NCBI GenBank assembly: GCA_964017145.1
Contig: OZ024846.1
Span: 2,976,001-3,040,000, forward strand
Direction of reading: 5' to 3'
DNA length: 64,000 nucleotides
Source of the DNA: Agrocybe praecox
Taxonomy: Eukaryota; Basidiomycota; Agaricomycetes; Agaricales; Agrocybaceae
Shown: one piece after another, positions 47,218 to 59,304 of the stretch
How the letters are laid out: every line of letters begins with the position of its first letter
Numbering within the stretch: the stretch's first letter is position 1
Position numbers and translations under genes: made by a program
The notes under the pieces: generated by a model
Told to the model about the DNA's origin: nothing
The model's database searches: none
What the model saw: the letters and a program-made list of their open reading frames with translations, nothing else

Positions 47218-48362
47218 CTCATATATGCGTCTGTTGCGTATAATTTTCAGTGTCACGTACTCCGCAAATACGAAGCCCTTATAGGTTGTATAAAAAGCTT
47301 CGCATGGCGGCCATGGGCCATCCCGATTGTAGCGACCATCCAGGTACTAGAAAATAGCGACAAATAGCGAAGGGATGGATTCATAAACGAGACAAACTCC
47401 GTCCATGACAGACGATCCATGAGAAAGATTGCGCATATCTGGTAAACAGTAAAAGACCTATGTTTGTCAGCAACTCAATCAAGAGAACTCAGCACCAATG
47501 CATCAAGCCATGGCCATCATTCTCGTTTGCTGCACCTTTCGTCTTTTGTCATTTGCACAGAAGAACTTTGAGGAAAAAGACACTGGCTTTGTGAGCAATC
47601 GTGTCGCGGTGGATGGTTTGCAAAGATGAACCAAGACAGGTGTCTTGTGGTGAGATATCCTGTCCCAGAAGGAAGTTGTTCAATCGGACAACTGGTTCTT
47701 CTGCCAAAGAAAAAACGAAAAAGTTTGGCCATGAGGAAATCTAGCCCCACAATAATGTATTCAGTAAATATTGAAGTGAGGCAAGGGCTGGATTCGAGTT
47801 AAACACATTACCTCGAATCCAGAGAACATCGACTTAGGAGCTTCCTGCGGCGCAAGTTCCACTCTCTTGATTGTCAAAAGAGATCCGACGCCCATGTTTC
47901 TAATCATCCGATCACTTATGAGCCAAGTAGTGGTGACTTCCATTGACATTCAAACATAATTATCAAGAAAATTGTGGCTTCGATCAGGTTCTTCGGTGGA
48001 TGAGCACGACAGTCTCGCTTTTGATGTCCCGCAAAAGGTCTGGTGTACTGGGTGAAGTTTTGAACTTCGACGATGTCATATCGCGATGCCCGACAACCGA
48101 AGCCTAAAGATCTGTAGAAAAGTAAACACAGAGCTCAAATAGCGCCTTGATACACACCCTAATGAGACTTACAGTGGCCAAGCTGACAGTGGAAAGGATC
48201 TCTTCGTTTGTAATCCGGAGACACGGTGAATGCGGGCTCTTATGGATGCTTTGCGTGGACGGATACTAGATCCAGGCTTCACAGATACAAGTGGAAACAG
48301 CGCGTGCTCCAGGAAACGCTTTTGGTATTGATCAATTAAAAAATAGGAAGTACAGAGTGACT
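47218..48362 (-). other. region between formamidase copy 3 and SDHC, possible small gene
   Basis: On minus, a start at 47949 opens MSMEVTTTWLISDRMIRNMG followed by a possible intron (donor near 47812) and further protein-like sequence down to about 47550, including VVRLNNFLLGQDISPQDT. A second protein-like strip lies at 47225-47345 (DGRYNRDGPWPPCEAFY). I cannot join them or assign a family. A small unknown fungal gene is possible. Confidence 0.3.
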
Positions 48363-49146
48363 CTACTTGATCAAAGTCAAAGCCACGGTTGAGACAGCAG
48401 TGAGGCCAAGTACAACATAACCAGTCTGGTAAACGCCCTTGACGGTGGTGACTGATCATAACAATACACACTCATGGTTAGCATGATATAAGGGCAGAAG
48501 AAAGATTGATGACGCACATTTGTTCAAATCCCAGGTCAAATGACGAATTCCATTGAGCCCATGAAATGCAAATGGAGCAGCAAGGATAGCCTTTCCAGCA
48601 TACTTTACGGCTTCGGGCAATCCAGCGACAAATTCGATGACATGAGCACTATCGAGAGTTCCCGGCATGATCAAGTATCCAATAGAGAATCCGTAAAGCA
48701 CTATAAGTTCGAAGATATCATTAGCCACCGTATTGCGACTAAAACATTACCAACTCACAAGCGCTGAGAGCGACACCGGTACCACGATTAGCAATAGAAG
48801 CGAGCCACGTCAGCTGGGGTTGATAGATGGTGAAATGGGGGGAGCTGGGGCGCTTGAGACGTTGCTTGTTTAGGATTTCAGTGCTGGAGGATGGTGGTAA
48901 CGATTGCAATTGGATGGATCTAAGCAACGCCATTAGAGTCCAATCACCTTCCCCAACACCCATTACGCATACTCACCTCTTTCCAACAACATTCCGTAGC
49001 ATAACCTGGTTGCGAACTGTAAAACAAGTGACAATTAAGATTGTACCCCCACATTTATCTGAACCCAAAGAGAATGTACCGAGGCTGGGCGCAAAAGCAG
49101 CCTTTCTAAGGGCGGGTCCTAGTCCAAGAGCTCGTGTGGCCAACAT
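48363..49146 (-). CDS. SDHC: succinate dehydrogenase cytochrome b subunit (complex II, SDHC/Sdh3)
   Basis: Five exons on minus: 49080-49146, 48977-49016, 48759-48919, 48518-48700 and 48363-48451. The phases close at 179 residues, usual for the family. The N-terminal 45 residues ([18 protein letters not shown]) look like a mitochondrial presequence. The SDHC signature is [31 protein letters not shown], where the Ser and Arg line the quinone site, followed by three hydrophobic membrane segments and [12 protein letters not shown] (residues 136-147), the region that contributes to heme b binding. The protein anchors the SDHA/SDHB catalytic dimer to the inner mitochondrial membrane and passes electrons to ubiquinone. 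Single, intact copy. Confidence 0.95.
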
Positions 49147-49573
49147 GTTGCTTGCAACACAAGACGATAATTATGGGTAAAGCAGAGATTGTAAAGGTTC
49201 GATGTCGCGGTGAACGTCGGGGAAAGCCTCCAGCCATCCAATCAAACTCCGTCGGTTTGCCGTGACCTGCAATTTCACGTGATACGAGCCTTAATTCCGC
49301 CAACTCCGCATACCCGGCACCGGTCCTCCTCATCGGGACCCTCCTTCGACGACTTGAGTTTAAACTTTAGGCCATGGCCGCCTTCTATACCAAATAATCA
49401 AGCTGTATAAGGAGCAATTATTATTATCATTAAATTCCCTTTATTAAACAATATGTACAATATTACACAACGTCATGAAACCCATCTATTGGTACATACA
49501 ATACCCCGAGATTCTTAGCATGCAAAATTAGAACTGGATAGCTCAATCCAATTACGAGGGGGGGAAAGCGAGC
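49147..49573. other. intergenic: SDHC promoter and 3' flank of the TBC gene
   Basis: 430 bp with no gene. It becomes AT-rich at 49400-49470, near the end of the TBC gene. Confidence 0.5.
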
Positions 49574-52500
49574 CTAAAATATGAGTTGCTTAAGGTCAGC
49601 TACATGAGATTCGCGCCTGCTGACTATCTGTGAATGGAGGAGGGAAGTCCGAAGATCTAATTCCAACTAATTTTTGTTATCAGGGCCAGATGTTGGAAAC
49701 CAAGACAAATAACACATACCTGAAGAAGTTTCTCTGCCTCCCACATCCGTGTTGGCAGATTCTCCAGAGAGACATATACAGCAGGGATAGACTCGCATCG
49801 CAAAAGTTCTGCTTCGTTGCTTCGCAGGATACCGAGAGCGATACGGAACAGAACGTCAAGACCATCGACGAGAAAGACGTCCCATACCCTAAAGAGAGTC
49901 TGGTAAAAGTATGACGAGTCAGTTATCTTATCCAAGCCCAAGAAAAAAATCCCTAACCTCGACAGGAAGACAGTCCGTGAACAGTGAGAGGAACCACGAG
50001 AAGCAAATCGCGGCCAGGTCAACCCCAAGTTCCGTCAAATGGGCATGCAGCTTGGGAACATATTCTTGAACGTAGTCTAGCAGCACCATTGGGCAAGCTC
50101 GGGAAGGAAGCAGAGACGGAGAGAAGAAATCCTCCGGTAGAATACGCTCAACGATCGCTGCGAGCATCCAAAATGCTTCTTCCTCATCCGCATGGACGAG
50201 CAAGAGCGTAGACGTGATGAGGTTCATGCCTTGGCAGTAACCAACTGCAGGATTTCGTCTGGAGAAAAAGGTCAACGGAAGCAAACATATACGGAAATCA
50301 AAGGACGTCACCTGCTATAAGCAATCAAGACCCTCCTCAATTTATCCACTCCAGCACCATCACCGCCAAAGAAGATATTCAAGGGCATCGTCCTCCCTAC
50401 GTCCTTCTCGATCTCCGCATCCACACCAGCGTCATTCCCATCCACCCGGGCCAATAAATCCTGGAACAACCCCGGCTCTCGCATCTCCAGTGCACCACTG
50501 CACTCCAACCACACTTTGGCCCTATACACCAGTGGAATCCCACTCCTCAGCAACCGATCAAATTCCTTCTTCTCGTCTTTGCTACTGGACAACCCAAGCT
50601 GAGCAAAGCCGATAAGACCCTCACTATGGGATAGCTCGTCCTCTTCGCATGCAGTGCCTAACCCGAGGATGGTCGCTGCTGCACCGACACCAGCAGCAAT
50701 AGCCATCGACGAAGCTTGGTTCATGCCCTTCAGCTGCTTGACTTTACTCCTCTTCTTTACGAACGCGTCCCATTCTTTCCTCTGCGTCGCCTGCCTTTGG
50801 TCATGTATCTCCGTGAGTTGGTCGAGCAGCTTCCTGACCGTATTAGCGCACGCATGACGCGGAGTGTCAGAATTAACTGAGAGTACCGAAGCCGTGGACA
50901 CAGCTAGCATCTGGGAAGGTATCCCCCCAGAAATGACAGTCGACGACCTCTTCCGACTCTTAGAGGACGAGCGAGATTTGGCACCAACGCTGAGCGCCGA
51001 ACTAGACTTAGCAGTAGCGGGCTCTGGTCCAAGTTCATCCAGCTCTCCACTGCAGCTACAACTTCCTTTCACAATCTCCATATAATTTTTCTTCCTTCCT
51101 CCTCCGTATTCACCATCATCACCTTCGTCCTCATCTTCATCATCAGGCCAACTGTTGTCCTCCTGCCGATCCGCAATTTTCACCCCGGTCAAGCAAGCAG
51201 GCGCAGTGTTACCACACTCCTTCGCTCTGATGAGCAGCAACACATCGTACTGACTGACATCGTACATGAACCCATACCGGTCCGTCAACGGCCTTTGATT
51301 CATGTCGTCGTGGTATATCGTGTACTTGGACGCAGACTGAGGCAGAGGAATTGTGAACCGGAAATCTCGTGCAGTAAGAGGGGTGTAGGTCCTCGAGAGG
51401 TACTGAGTAGGAGGTTTAGCCGTAGCTGGAATGATGGATTCCAGAGGAACAGAAAGCGGCTTGCGAGAAACAGCTGCAGTCGCTTGCACGATGTTCGAAG
51501 AAGCATCCTGACCGCCAGAACTAGATGAATTGGGTGCATTCGACGCCTTCCTCGAAGACTGGCCCATGAACGACCCGAAAAGCGGAGAACTGAAATTCAA
51601 AGGCGGGGCAGCAGATTGAATGATACTTGCAGCTCTTCCTTTCGTAGTCGCAGCAGTCGATGTGCTTGTCTTTTTCTTCCTCTTCCCATCTTTCGTACCA
51701 CTATTCGATAAGGCCCTATTCAGGCTCGTGGCAGCGTCCGCATTACCGGTCCCAATCGGTGGCGAAAGTGTGCCAGTGACTCCCGTCCCCGACCTGCTGT
51801 TTGAACCACCATCCGAAGTTGCTTCAGTGGCAGTTGCGGCTCGGAAGTCTCTATCCTTAGTACGTTCCTTGATGGGTCGTTCATGGAACGTTACCGCCTC
51901 ATCCCTTGCGTTTTTCACCAATTCCATCGCCAACTGTTTGACGAGCTCGCCGGTTTCTCTTCCCTGGTCAGTCAGGATACTTCCTGGATCCGAGCTCATG
52001 ACCCTCGTTGCATTGGCTATGGCTCTCAAGGCAGCACCTTGGACACAGATGACAGGTGGGTCTTGACTCGTCACTGACGGTTCTGTACGTCCGCCTAGAG
52101 TGCCTAGAGTGCTGGATAACGTGTTTGTTGTTAATTTTTCGAAGACCGTTGAAATGAGAGGTGCAGCAGGCGATGGGGCAAATGAAGTTTGGATAGGAGA
52201 CGTAACAGTCGATACAACATTAGAATTGGGGAGGGAAGGGTCACTTGTTGGGTACCCTGACCTGCCTGACCTGCCTGATTTACCAGACCTGATAGAGACA
52301 GCGTCTGCGGGCGTCGTTGTCGGCTCTTCAACAACCACCTTTGTCGATGTCGAAGTTGAAGGTGGGGGAGAAATTGGGTTCAGGATGGATATTCCTAAAT
52401 TACCAAAGACACTTTTCGCGGATTTTCTACGTTGCGGGTTTACGGGTACAGGTGTTGCATCTGTAGGAGGGCCTTTGTCGCCTGTAGCTCGTTCTCCTTT

Positions 52501-53682
52501 CTTGCCCCACCAGGTGCCCATCCAATCACCTATGGTGGCTCGTTCTTGTCTTGTTTTATGGGGTATGAAGGAGGAATCCGAGCCAGCAGTGTCCCCTTCT
52601 CCAGCGATGGGAGGTGGGGAATCAGTCATAGTATTTTCTTCGACAATGGTAGGTGGTTCTGCTTGGACATCATTGTATGTCAGTTGAGATATCGATGGAC
52701 TTTCTTCCGGCATGGGAGTCAATGTATGTGACGATTCGGGGAAACTACGGGATACAATCCCTTCGTCCGCGACGGCTTCAGCCAAAGATTCGGACAGTGA
52801 CTATAGAATAGATTAGTCGGTGGAATAAATGTATCAGAAAGGACTCACCAAAACACTTTGTTTCCGCTGTACTTTCCTTTCGAACTCTTCCTCATACTCC
52901 TCCTTGAATAAAGCTTCTACGACTCGTCTGGTCACCTCCTGCTCTTGTTGAGAACTCAATCCCAGAGCGCTCTTCCTAGTCTGAATGTTGACCCCCTCAA
53001 TCAGCTCCTTCGCCCTCTGCCTCTTGCTTTCTTCGCGTTCCACAAGGACCTTTCTGGTCTCCTCTAGCTCAATTCGCGCCTTCGATAAATTATTGACCGC
53101 AGACGACAGGACCCTGAGCGCAGTATGATATGGATGACTTGAACCAGCATCCGCAGGCGAATCCGCGTGGCTCAGCTGCGCGATGCTGGTCTGAATGGCT
53201 TCATCTGAATATAAATGCCACTGCGTGGCAAGTATGTGGTTCGTCGTCGCCGAGCTGACGCCTTCGACTTGAACTTGTACGGCGTCGAAGTCCCCACCTG
53301 CGCGGGTTACAATAACTTCTGGATGTGGTTTGATCGCGTTGTTGAGAAAAACGTCATGAGGCGACCCTGCAACAAACGACGGAAGTCCTTTTGTCGTTGT
53401 CGTTGGAGACCTATCCCACATACTGGCCAGAGAATTGGGCGACAAGGTTTGATTCTCGCCTGGCTGCTGTCTATTTGTCTTCCCATACCCTCTCACACTT
53501 CCGTCCCAGCTACGCGCTGCTTCCGTTGTATCCTGTTCTAATTGAGCCTTGAGGGTAAAATAGTTCGCTGCCACGGATACTGGTCGAGGTTCTGTGCTAC
53601 GTATCCGTCGCCCTTTGGAAGGAGTCTCGTCAGGCGAGAGCGGGTGCGAGTGAACAGGGGTTTTATGTTGCGTGGAGGCCAT
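49574..53682 (-). CDS. TBC-domain Rab GTPase-activating protein
   Basis: Five exons on minus (52849-53682, 50312-52800, 50258-49958, 49899-49720 and 49627-49574) join in phase to 1,285 residues. TBC proteins speed GTP hydrolysis by Rab GTPases in vesicle traffic. The C-terminal TBC domain is complete: SGIPLVYRAKVWLECSG, then IEKDVGR (arginine finger at about R1081), RNPAVGYCQGMN (glutamine finger Q1117), AFWMLAAIVERILPEDFFSP, CFSWFLSLFTDCLP and TLFRVWDVFLVDG. It ends in a helical tail, SRRESHVADLKQL. Both catalytic fingers are present. The first 700 residues are low-complexity with Ser, Thr and Pro, a short coiled segment near residue 230 (ARIELEETRKVLVEREE) and a GRSG repeat. The Rab partner cannot be told from sequence. 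Confidence 0.93.
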
Positions 53683-54223
53683 AGAATTTCCTTTTCAATA
53701 TCTGCAAAAGCGATGAACATGAATTATCGAGATATTCGGCGACAACTACCTTGAGGAGATAATGATAGCGATGATGTAGTGCCGATGACCGTACTCAAAT
53801 TACCACGGCGCCTCGTGTACCCTCTGCCTTTCTTGGAATCTAAGAAGAAAACTGCTGTTTACTTCCAGTCATCGATACAGAGAGCGTTGGTTGTTAAGAG
53901 ACAGCGATTTGGCGGAGTTGTTTATAGAGTTGCTGAAAGCTTTAAGCGCTTAACTACAAGTGTGCGTCGTAGGCAACTATCATTAACCAAATAAATTATT
54001 GATTAGTCACGCAAACGGCATTTTTCCAACCGAGTCGGAGCTTTAAATGAGTTCAAAAAAGTTGAAACAGTGGGACAGTGGCTTGGATTGCGCTTGGATT
54101 ACGTTCTCGCAGCACGTTGCGGCACAGTAAAGATGTCAACTTTCAAGACGACGGCCAATCATTACCTTGTACGTATTGGACATAAGAAATGACTCGTCCT
54201 CCTGAGCTACGTATCAGAAAGCA
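53683..54223. other. intergenic stretch
   Basis: No gene seen. It lies between the divergent TBC gene and the first DUF4139 copy. Confidence 0.5.
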
Positions 54224-54230
54224 TATAAAA
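54224..54230 (+). promoter_or_regulatory. TATA box of the first DUF4139 copy
   Basis: TATAAAA lies 28 bp before the ATG at 54252, at the same short distance as in the second copy. Confidence 0.5.
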
Positions 54231-54251
54231 TGTGGCCTATATTATTGGCTA

Positions 54252-56469
54252 ATGTCAAACACAATGTCTCCTTCCCTCATCTTCAATGCATCCGAGCATA
54301 AGATCAAGTCTATCACTGTCTTCAAATCTTCCAAGGCTGAAATTGTTCGCCCCTTCTCTTTAACTTTGAAGGTGCGTATTTTTTCTATTATCAAGCGTCT
54401 CTCTCTCATCGTAAAATATGTCATACCACAGAACTTATTCTCGCTATACAGAAAGGTCAAAATAAAATTGAGGTTAAAGGCCTTTCTAGCTGCATAGACA
54501 CGCGGTCCGTTCGAGTTTCTGGTCTCGGAAGCGCTCGTCTTTTTGACGTCGTGTGTACTCTTGATAACGGCAACGACGCCGACAATATTCTTGGTGGCAT
54601 CTGCATCACAACTTCCGAATCCATTAGGGCACTCCTGGTGAAAAAAGAATCTTTCCAGAAAGAAAAGGAAATCAGAGAACAGGAGGCCGGGCTTCTCTTG
54701 AAGTATGCGCAGACTCTGTCTGGCGAGCATGTTACACCTGCGCAGATGGGTGCATTCTTGGAGAGTTACGTTGTTCAAGGACGTAAGACGGTCGAAGCTG
54801 TGAGCAATATTGTCTTACTACCCAATTCATGTACCAACTCTTCTGCATTGTAGATTGCGATGTTGGACGAGAGAATCAATGAAATTGACTGTCTTGTCGC
54901 AGCTGAAAGGCAAAAGGTTTCCCACAAGAAAGGGATTGCCAATGGACGCGTCGATATCGTCATTTTCTCAGACGCGAACGAAAGTTCAGTCGATTTGAAT
55001 CTTACCTACAGTACGCTGCCCTTATTTCTACACTTATTTTTGTGGCTCAAAGCTAAATCATATATTTAATAAGTTGTAAGCAATGCTCAATGGAAGCCAA
55101 CGTATGAGCTTCATGCATCAACGGAAAGCGGAAAACCATCGTCTTGTGTATCGCTCTTCTATCGAGCCCGAATTGCCCAAAGAACAGGCAAAGATTGGAA
55201 CAATGCCTTGTTGACACTCAACACCATGACATTGGACACAATAAATAAAGACATTCCAGAGTTAAAGCCAAGGAAGATCGTCCCTAGAACGACAAGTACC
55301 ATTAACCCTTTTCGAGCACAGAAAATGGGAAATTCTGTTTTGCGCCAGACGCAGCAATTACAACAGCAGGAAGCCGCTTCCTCGTACCAGAGACCTCCAC
55401 CTCCCGGACGACCTGCACCACCACGACCTCCTCCCCCATCCCTCAGAAGCCGGGCACCTGCTCTTCTGCCTCCTTCGCAACAGCGGCAACGATAATCGCC
55501 ATCGCAGCCTCTTTGGGCTGCTCCGTCATCAGAAAAAGACATTAAAGATGCTGAATATGAAGAAATTGGATCTGAATTTGACTATCCAGCTGCCATTACA
55601 GAGAACAGGACAGTCGTATCAAGAACACCCGTAGCAGTGTTCTTTTCAGTCTATGGAGAGTCGACCATACCGAGTGAGGGCATTGAACATCAGGTATCTG
55701 TGGCCGAACTACCTTTCTCATCTCAGATCTCGTATATCACCGTTCCAAGGATCGATCCTAGAGTCTTCTTGCAGGTGGGCATATATCTTCTTTAATGATA
55801 TGTCAAGTCCATATAATTATTCATTATTTCTCATGATTGTTGATAGTGCAAAGTAACGAACAGCAGTGAATATCGACTGCTCCCAGGTCCGGTCACAGTG
55901 ATATTTGATGACAGTTACGTCTCTAAGACGTCTATTAATGTGAGCAATAACCGTGTTATTGTCCTCCTTCAAGTACATTCCGTGTGATTTATGCGAACCA
56001 TACAGAAGGACATTAGCACTGGCGACAGCTTCGAGTGCACACTTGGAGACGACGCGTCTACTAAAGTGACATACATGCGCTCTTCGAAGACCGTCAAATC
56101 GGACGCCGGCGCTTTCTCGGAGATCAACAACACGACGATGTACAACACAAAGATCACTGTCTACAATAAACATCAGTTCCCCATCAACAACTTAGTCATT
56201 CGCGAGTCTGTTCCAACCTCCGACGATAAACGAGCCAGGGTGATTCTTCGCAAACCAGAAGGACTTGCTGGAGCCAAGGACGGTGATGTGGTAGACTTGA
56301 AGACCCAAGGGCTCAGTGTTGGATGGGAAGCAGTTGTGGATGGAAAGGGGGTTATAGAGAAGGCAAGTTTGAGTGGAAATGGAAGGTTAATGCGGGAGAA
56401 AAAGTTGTTGTTGAGGCACAATGGGATGTAAAGAGTACGGGAGACATCGAATGGGTTGAATATTTTTGA
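54252..56469 (+). pseudogene. DUF4140/DUF4139 (MuiA-like) protein, copy 1, broken
   Basis: Same exon plan as the intact copy at 56700-58972. It starts MSNTMSPSLIFNASEH and keeps ITVFKSSKAEIVR, KGQNKIEVKGLSS, SNAQWKPTYELHAST and GPVTVIFDDSYVSKTS. Two defects are seen. A TAA at 55493-55495 interrupts the linker in frame; the frame stays open after it through AAITENRTVVS. Then one G is missing near 56348, so the conserved GKGGYKEG reads as GKGVIEKAS and the C-terminus is shifted. The linker is Pro-rich (PPPPGRPAPPRPPPP). The stop of the original frame would be at 56467-56469. Confidence 0.85.
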
Positions 56470-56656
56470 ACATTTTATTTTGTAGGCATAGCAAATGCAG
56501 TAGTGATTATTTTTTGTTGAACAATTTCTCAGCGCTAAGCACGTGCATCAAAAGCGCCCGGGGACGTGGGAAAATGATATGGTACTAGTACATAGCCATG
56601 AGACTGACTCAGTACGTACCTGCTTGATAGCAGCTACTCGGCTCCGGAAAAATATG

Positions 56657-56663
56657 TATAAAG
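56657..56663 (+). promoter_or_regulatory. TATA box of the second DUF4139 copy
   Basis: TATAAAG lies 43 bp before the ATG at 56700. Confidence 0.5.
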
Positions 56664-56699
56664 GGATGCCTCATCTCACTCAACATCAATCAGTTCCCC

Positions 56700-58972
56700 A
56701 TGTCTTCTTCTCTCGTCTTCAAAGCCTCTGAGCATGCGATCAAGTCTGTCACCGTCTTCAAGTCTTCCAAGGCTGAAGTCGTTCGGACATTCTCGTTGTC
56801 GCTGAAGGTGCGCGTCTAATTTATACTCTGGGCGCTTCTCCGTCCGTTGCCAGTAACGTCGAACTTATGTCTTTGCTCTGTATCTACCCACAGAAAGGGC
56901 CAAATAAAATTGAGGTGAAAGGCCTTTCTGGTTCCATGGACACGCAATCCGTTCGCGTCTCCGGCTTTGGGAGCGCTCGTCTTTTTGACGTCGTTTGTAC
57001 TATTGACAACGTCAACAATACCCATAGTACTCTTCCAGGTTTTGACACCACAGCTTTAGAGTCCAGTCGGCCGCTCATTGTCAAGAAAGAAATCCTCCGG
57101 AAAGAAAAAGAAATCAGAGAACAGGAGGCCGCACTATTGTTGAAGTATGGTCAGACGCTCTCTGGCGAACATGTAGTGCCTACGCAGATGAATGCATTTC
57201 TGGAAAGTTACGTTACTCAAGGTCGTAAGACGCTCGAGGCTGTGAGCAGTATTTTTCTTGTTTTTTATCTACTTAATTTGTTATGTTCTAATTCCTCATC
57301 ATCACCATAGATCGTGGCGCTAGACGAGAAAATTACTGAAGTCGACCGTTCTCTTGCGGATGAAAGAGATAAAGTGTATCATAGGAAGGGAAATTCAAAC
57401 GGCCGCGTCGACATTGTACTTTTCTCAGACGAGGATGAAGAAACCGTCGATCTAAAACTTACCTATAGTAAGTGTATTTATTTCCCAAAATTTCACTCTT
57501 CCAACGCACCGCTTAATTGCAAATGATTCAAAGTTGTCAGCAATGCTCAATGGAAGCCAACATACGAGCTTCACGCGTCAACTGAAAGTGGAAAACCGTC
57601 GGCTTCTGTGTCGCTTTTCTATCGTGCCCGAATTGCCCAAGAAACAGGTGAAGACTGGACAAACGCTTCGTTAACACTCAGCACCATGGAGTCTGATACG
57701 ATAGACAAGGATATTCCGCAACTCAAACGAAGGAGGATTCTCCCTAAAGTGGTGAATGCCATTATGCCGATGCAACGAATGCCGCAAGTGCAGCAGCAGC
57801 AGCAACAACCGTTGTCCCAAATGCAGCTATTGATGCCACAGCAGCAGCAGCAGCAACAATTGTCCCCACTCCAAATGCAGCTAATGATGCAGCGGCAGCA
57901 GCAGCAGCTACGAATTCAACAAGCCGCTCAGTACCAACAAATTGCTCCTCAACAAGCAGGTGTACAAAATCCATTTTACGTCAACCAGCAGCAGCAGCAG
58001 CAGGTGCCCTTGGACTCTGGTGCTCAGAATCCCTCATTGGATAGCACTGGGTATGAGGAAGTGCAATTTGACGGCGACTCCCCAACCTCAATTACAGAGA
58101 ACAAAACGATTGTGTCAGAAACACCTGTCTCAGTTTCCTTCTCAGTCCATGGAGAATCAACTATACCGAGCGACGGTATTGAACATCAAGTATCCGTCGC
58201 GAAGCTGCCTTTCGCAGCTCAGATTTCTTATATTACCATTCCAAGGCTTGATCCCAGGGTGTTCTTACAGGTGAGAATTTCTTTCAAAACGCTAGTTTGT
58301 ATACTAATTGCGGTTCTTTTACAATACGCTTCTTTACTATGCCTTTAGTGTAAAGTGACGAATGGCAGTGAATATCGACTGCTCCCAGGTCCAGTCACGG
58401 TGATATTTGATGACAGTTACGTCTCCAAGACGTCTATCAAGGCATGTATTATTATCCTTCATGCTTCCCCCATTCCAGCGCTAGCACTGACTACTCATGG
58501 ACTATAGAAGGACATCAGTACAGGCGACAGCTTCGAGTGCACGCTAGGAGACGACGCTTCCACCAAAGTCACATACACGCGTTCTTCGAAGACAGTCAAA
58601 TCTGACACTAGCGCCTTTTCCGAAATCACAAACACCACGACCTATAACACGAAAATCAGCGTATACAACAAGCATCAGTTCTCGATCAATGATTTAATCA
58701 TTCGCGAGTCTGTTCCCATCTCCAGTGATAAACGAGCCAAGGTGATTCTTCGTAAGCCGGAAGGACTCGCTGAAGCCAAGGACGGCAATGTCGTCGACCT
58801 GAAGAACCAAGGGCTAAAGGCTAACTGGGAGGCAGTCGTTGATGGAAAAGGAGGTTACAAGGAAGGGAACTTCGAGTGGAAATGGAAGGTTAATCCTGGT
58901 ACGAAGGTCGTTGTTGAGGCAGAATGGGATGTGAAGAGTACGGGAGATATTGAATGGATTGAAGGTTTCTGA
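56700..58972 (+). CDS. DUF4140/DUF4139 (mucoidy inhibitor A-like) protein, copy 2
   Basis: Exons 56700-56807, 56894-57241, 57311-57467, 57534-58270, 58349-58441 and 58508-58972 give 635 residues. The N-terminal DUF4140 part (MSSSLVFKASEHAIKSVTVF) is followed by a helical segment with KEKEIREQEAALLLKYGQ. The DUF4139 part begins at IVSNAQWKPTYELHAST and ends at DIEWIEGF. Between the halves of DUF4139 lies a Gln-rich linker of about 100 residues. The family, known from bacteria as MuiA and widespread in fungi, has no established biochemical activity. The fifth intron appears to use a GC donor (58442-58443) where the paralogues use GT. Convergent with the third copy. Confidence 0.88.
57787..58005 (+). 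repeat. CAG/CAA-rich microsatellite-like coding repeat
   Basis: Runs of CAG and CAA separated by a few other codons encode the Gln-rich linker of the DUF4139 protein. The paralogues lack it, so it expanded after duplication. Confidence 0.85.
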
Positions 58973-59304
58973 GTATTTTCTTGTACGAGTAGGCTTTTAA
59001 TATTTTAATATCGAACATATTGTGGACCAAATCTGTTATTAAAGGAAGATCACGTTCCGTTTCAGCGCTTAGCGCTTAAGTGTCTAAAGATGCACGTGCT
59101 GCGGAGCCTTGTTACGCGCCCAGGCACTGTTCTTATTACTTTTACCTTTCCGATATTTTGAAGAATCTGTCTACGACACTTATGATCTATTCACAAGCCC
59201 CACTGCGCCTCCAAGAAATGTATAAATTGCACGATTTTCAGGAACATGATATAAAATTCAAACATCGAAAATACGACTCATCAGCGACCACTCCGTATAC
59301 AAGA
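58973..59304. other. convergent spacer between DUF4139 copies 2 and 3
   Basis: 330 bp, 3' ends of both genes; no other feature. Confidence 0.5.

Noticed and set aside
49984..50211. Plus-strand 75-codon frame in the TBC catalytic region
   Set aside because: Antisense to the exon carrying the YCQG motif.
51620..52687. Long + strand frames (148 and 195 codons) inside the TBC gene
   Set aside because: They are antisense shadows of the large, well-supported TBC exon 50312-52800; their composition follows its Ser/Thr/Pro codons.
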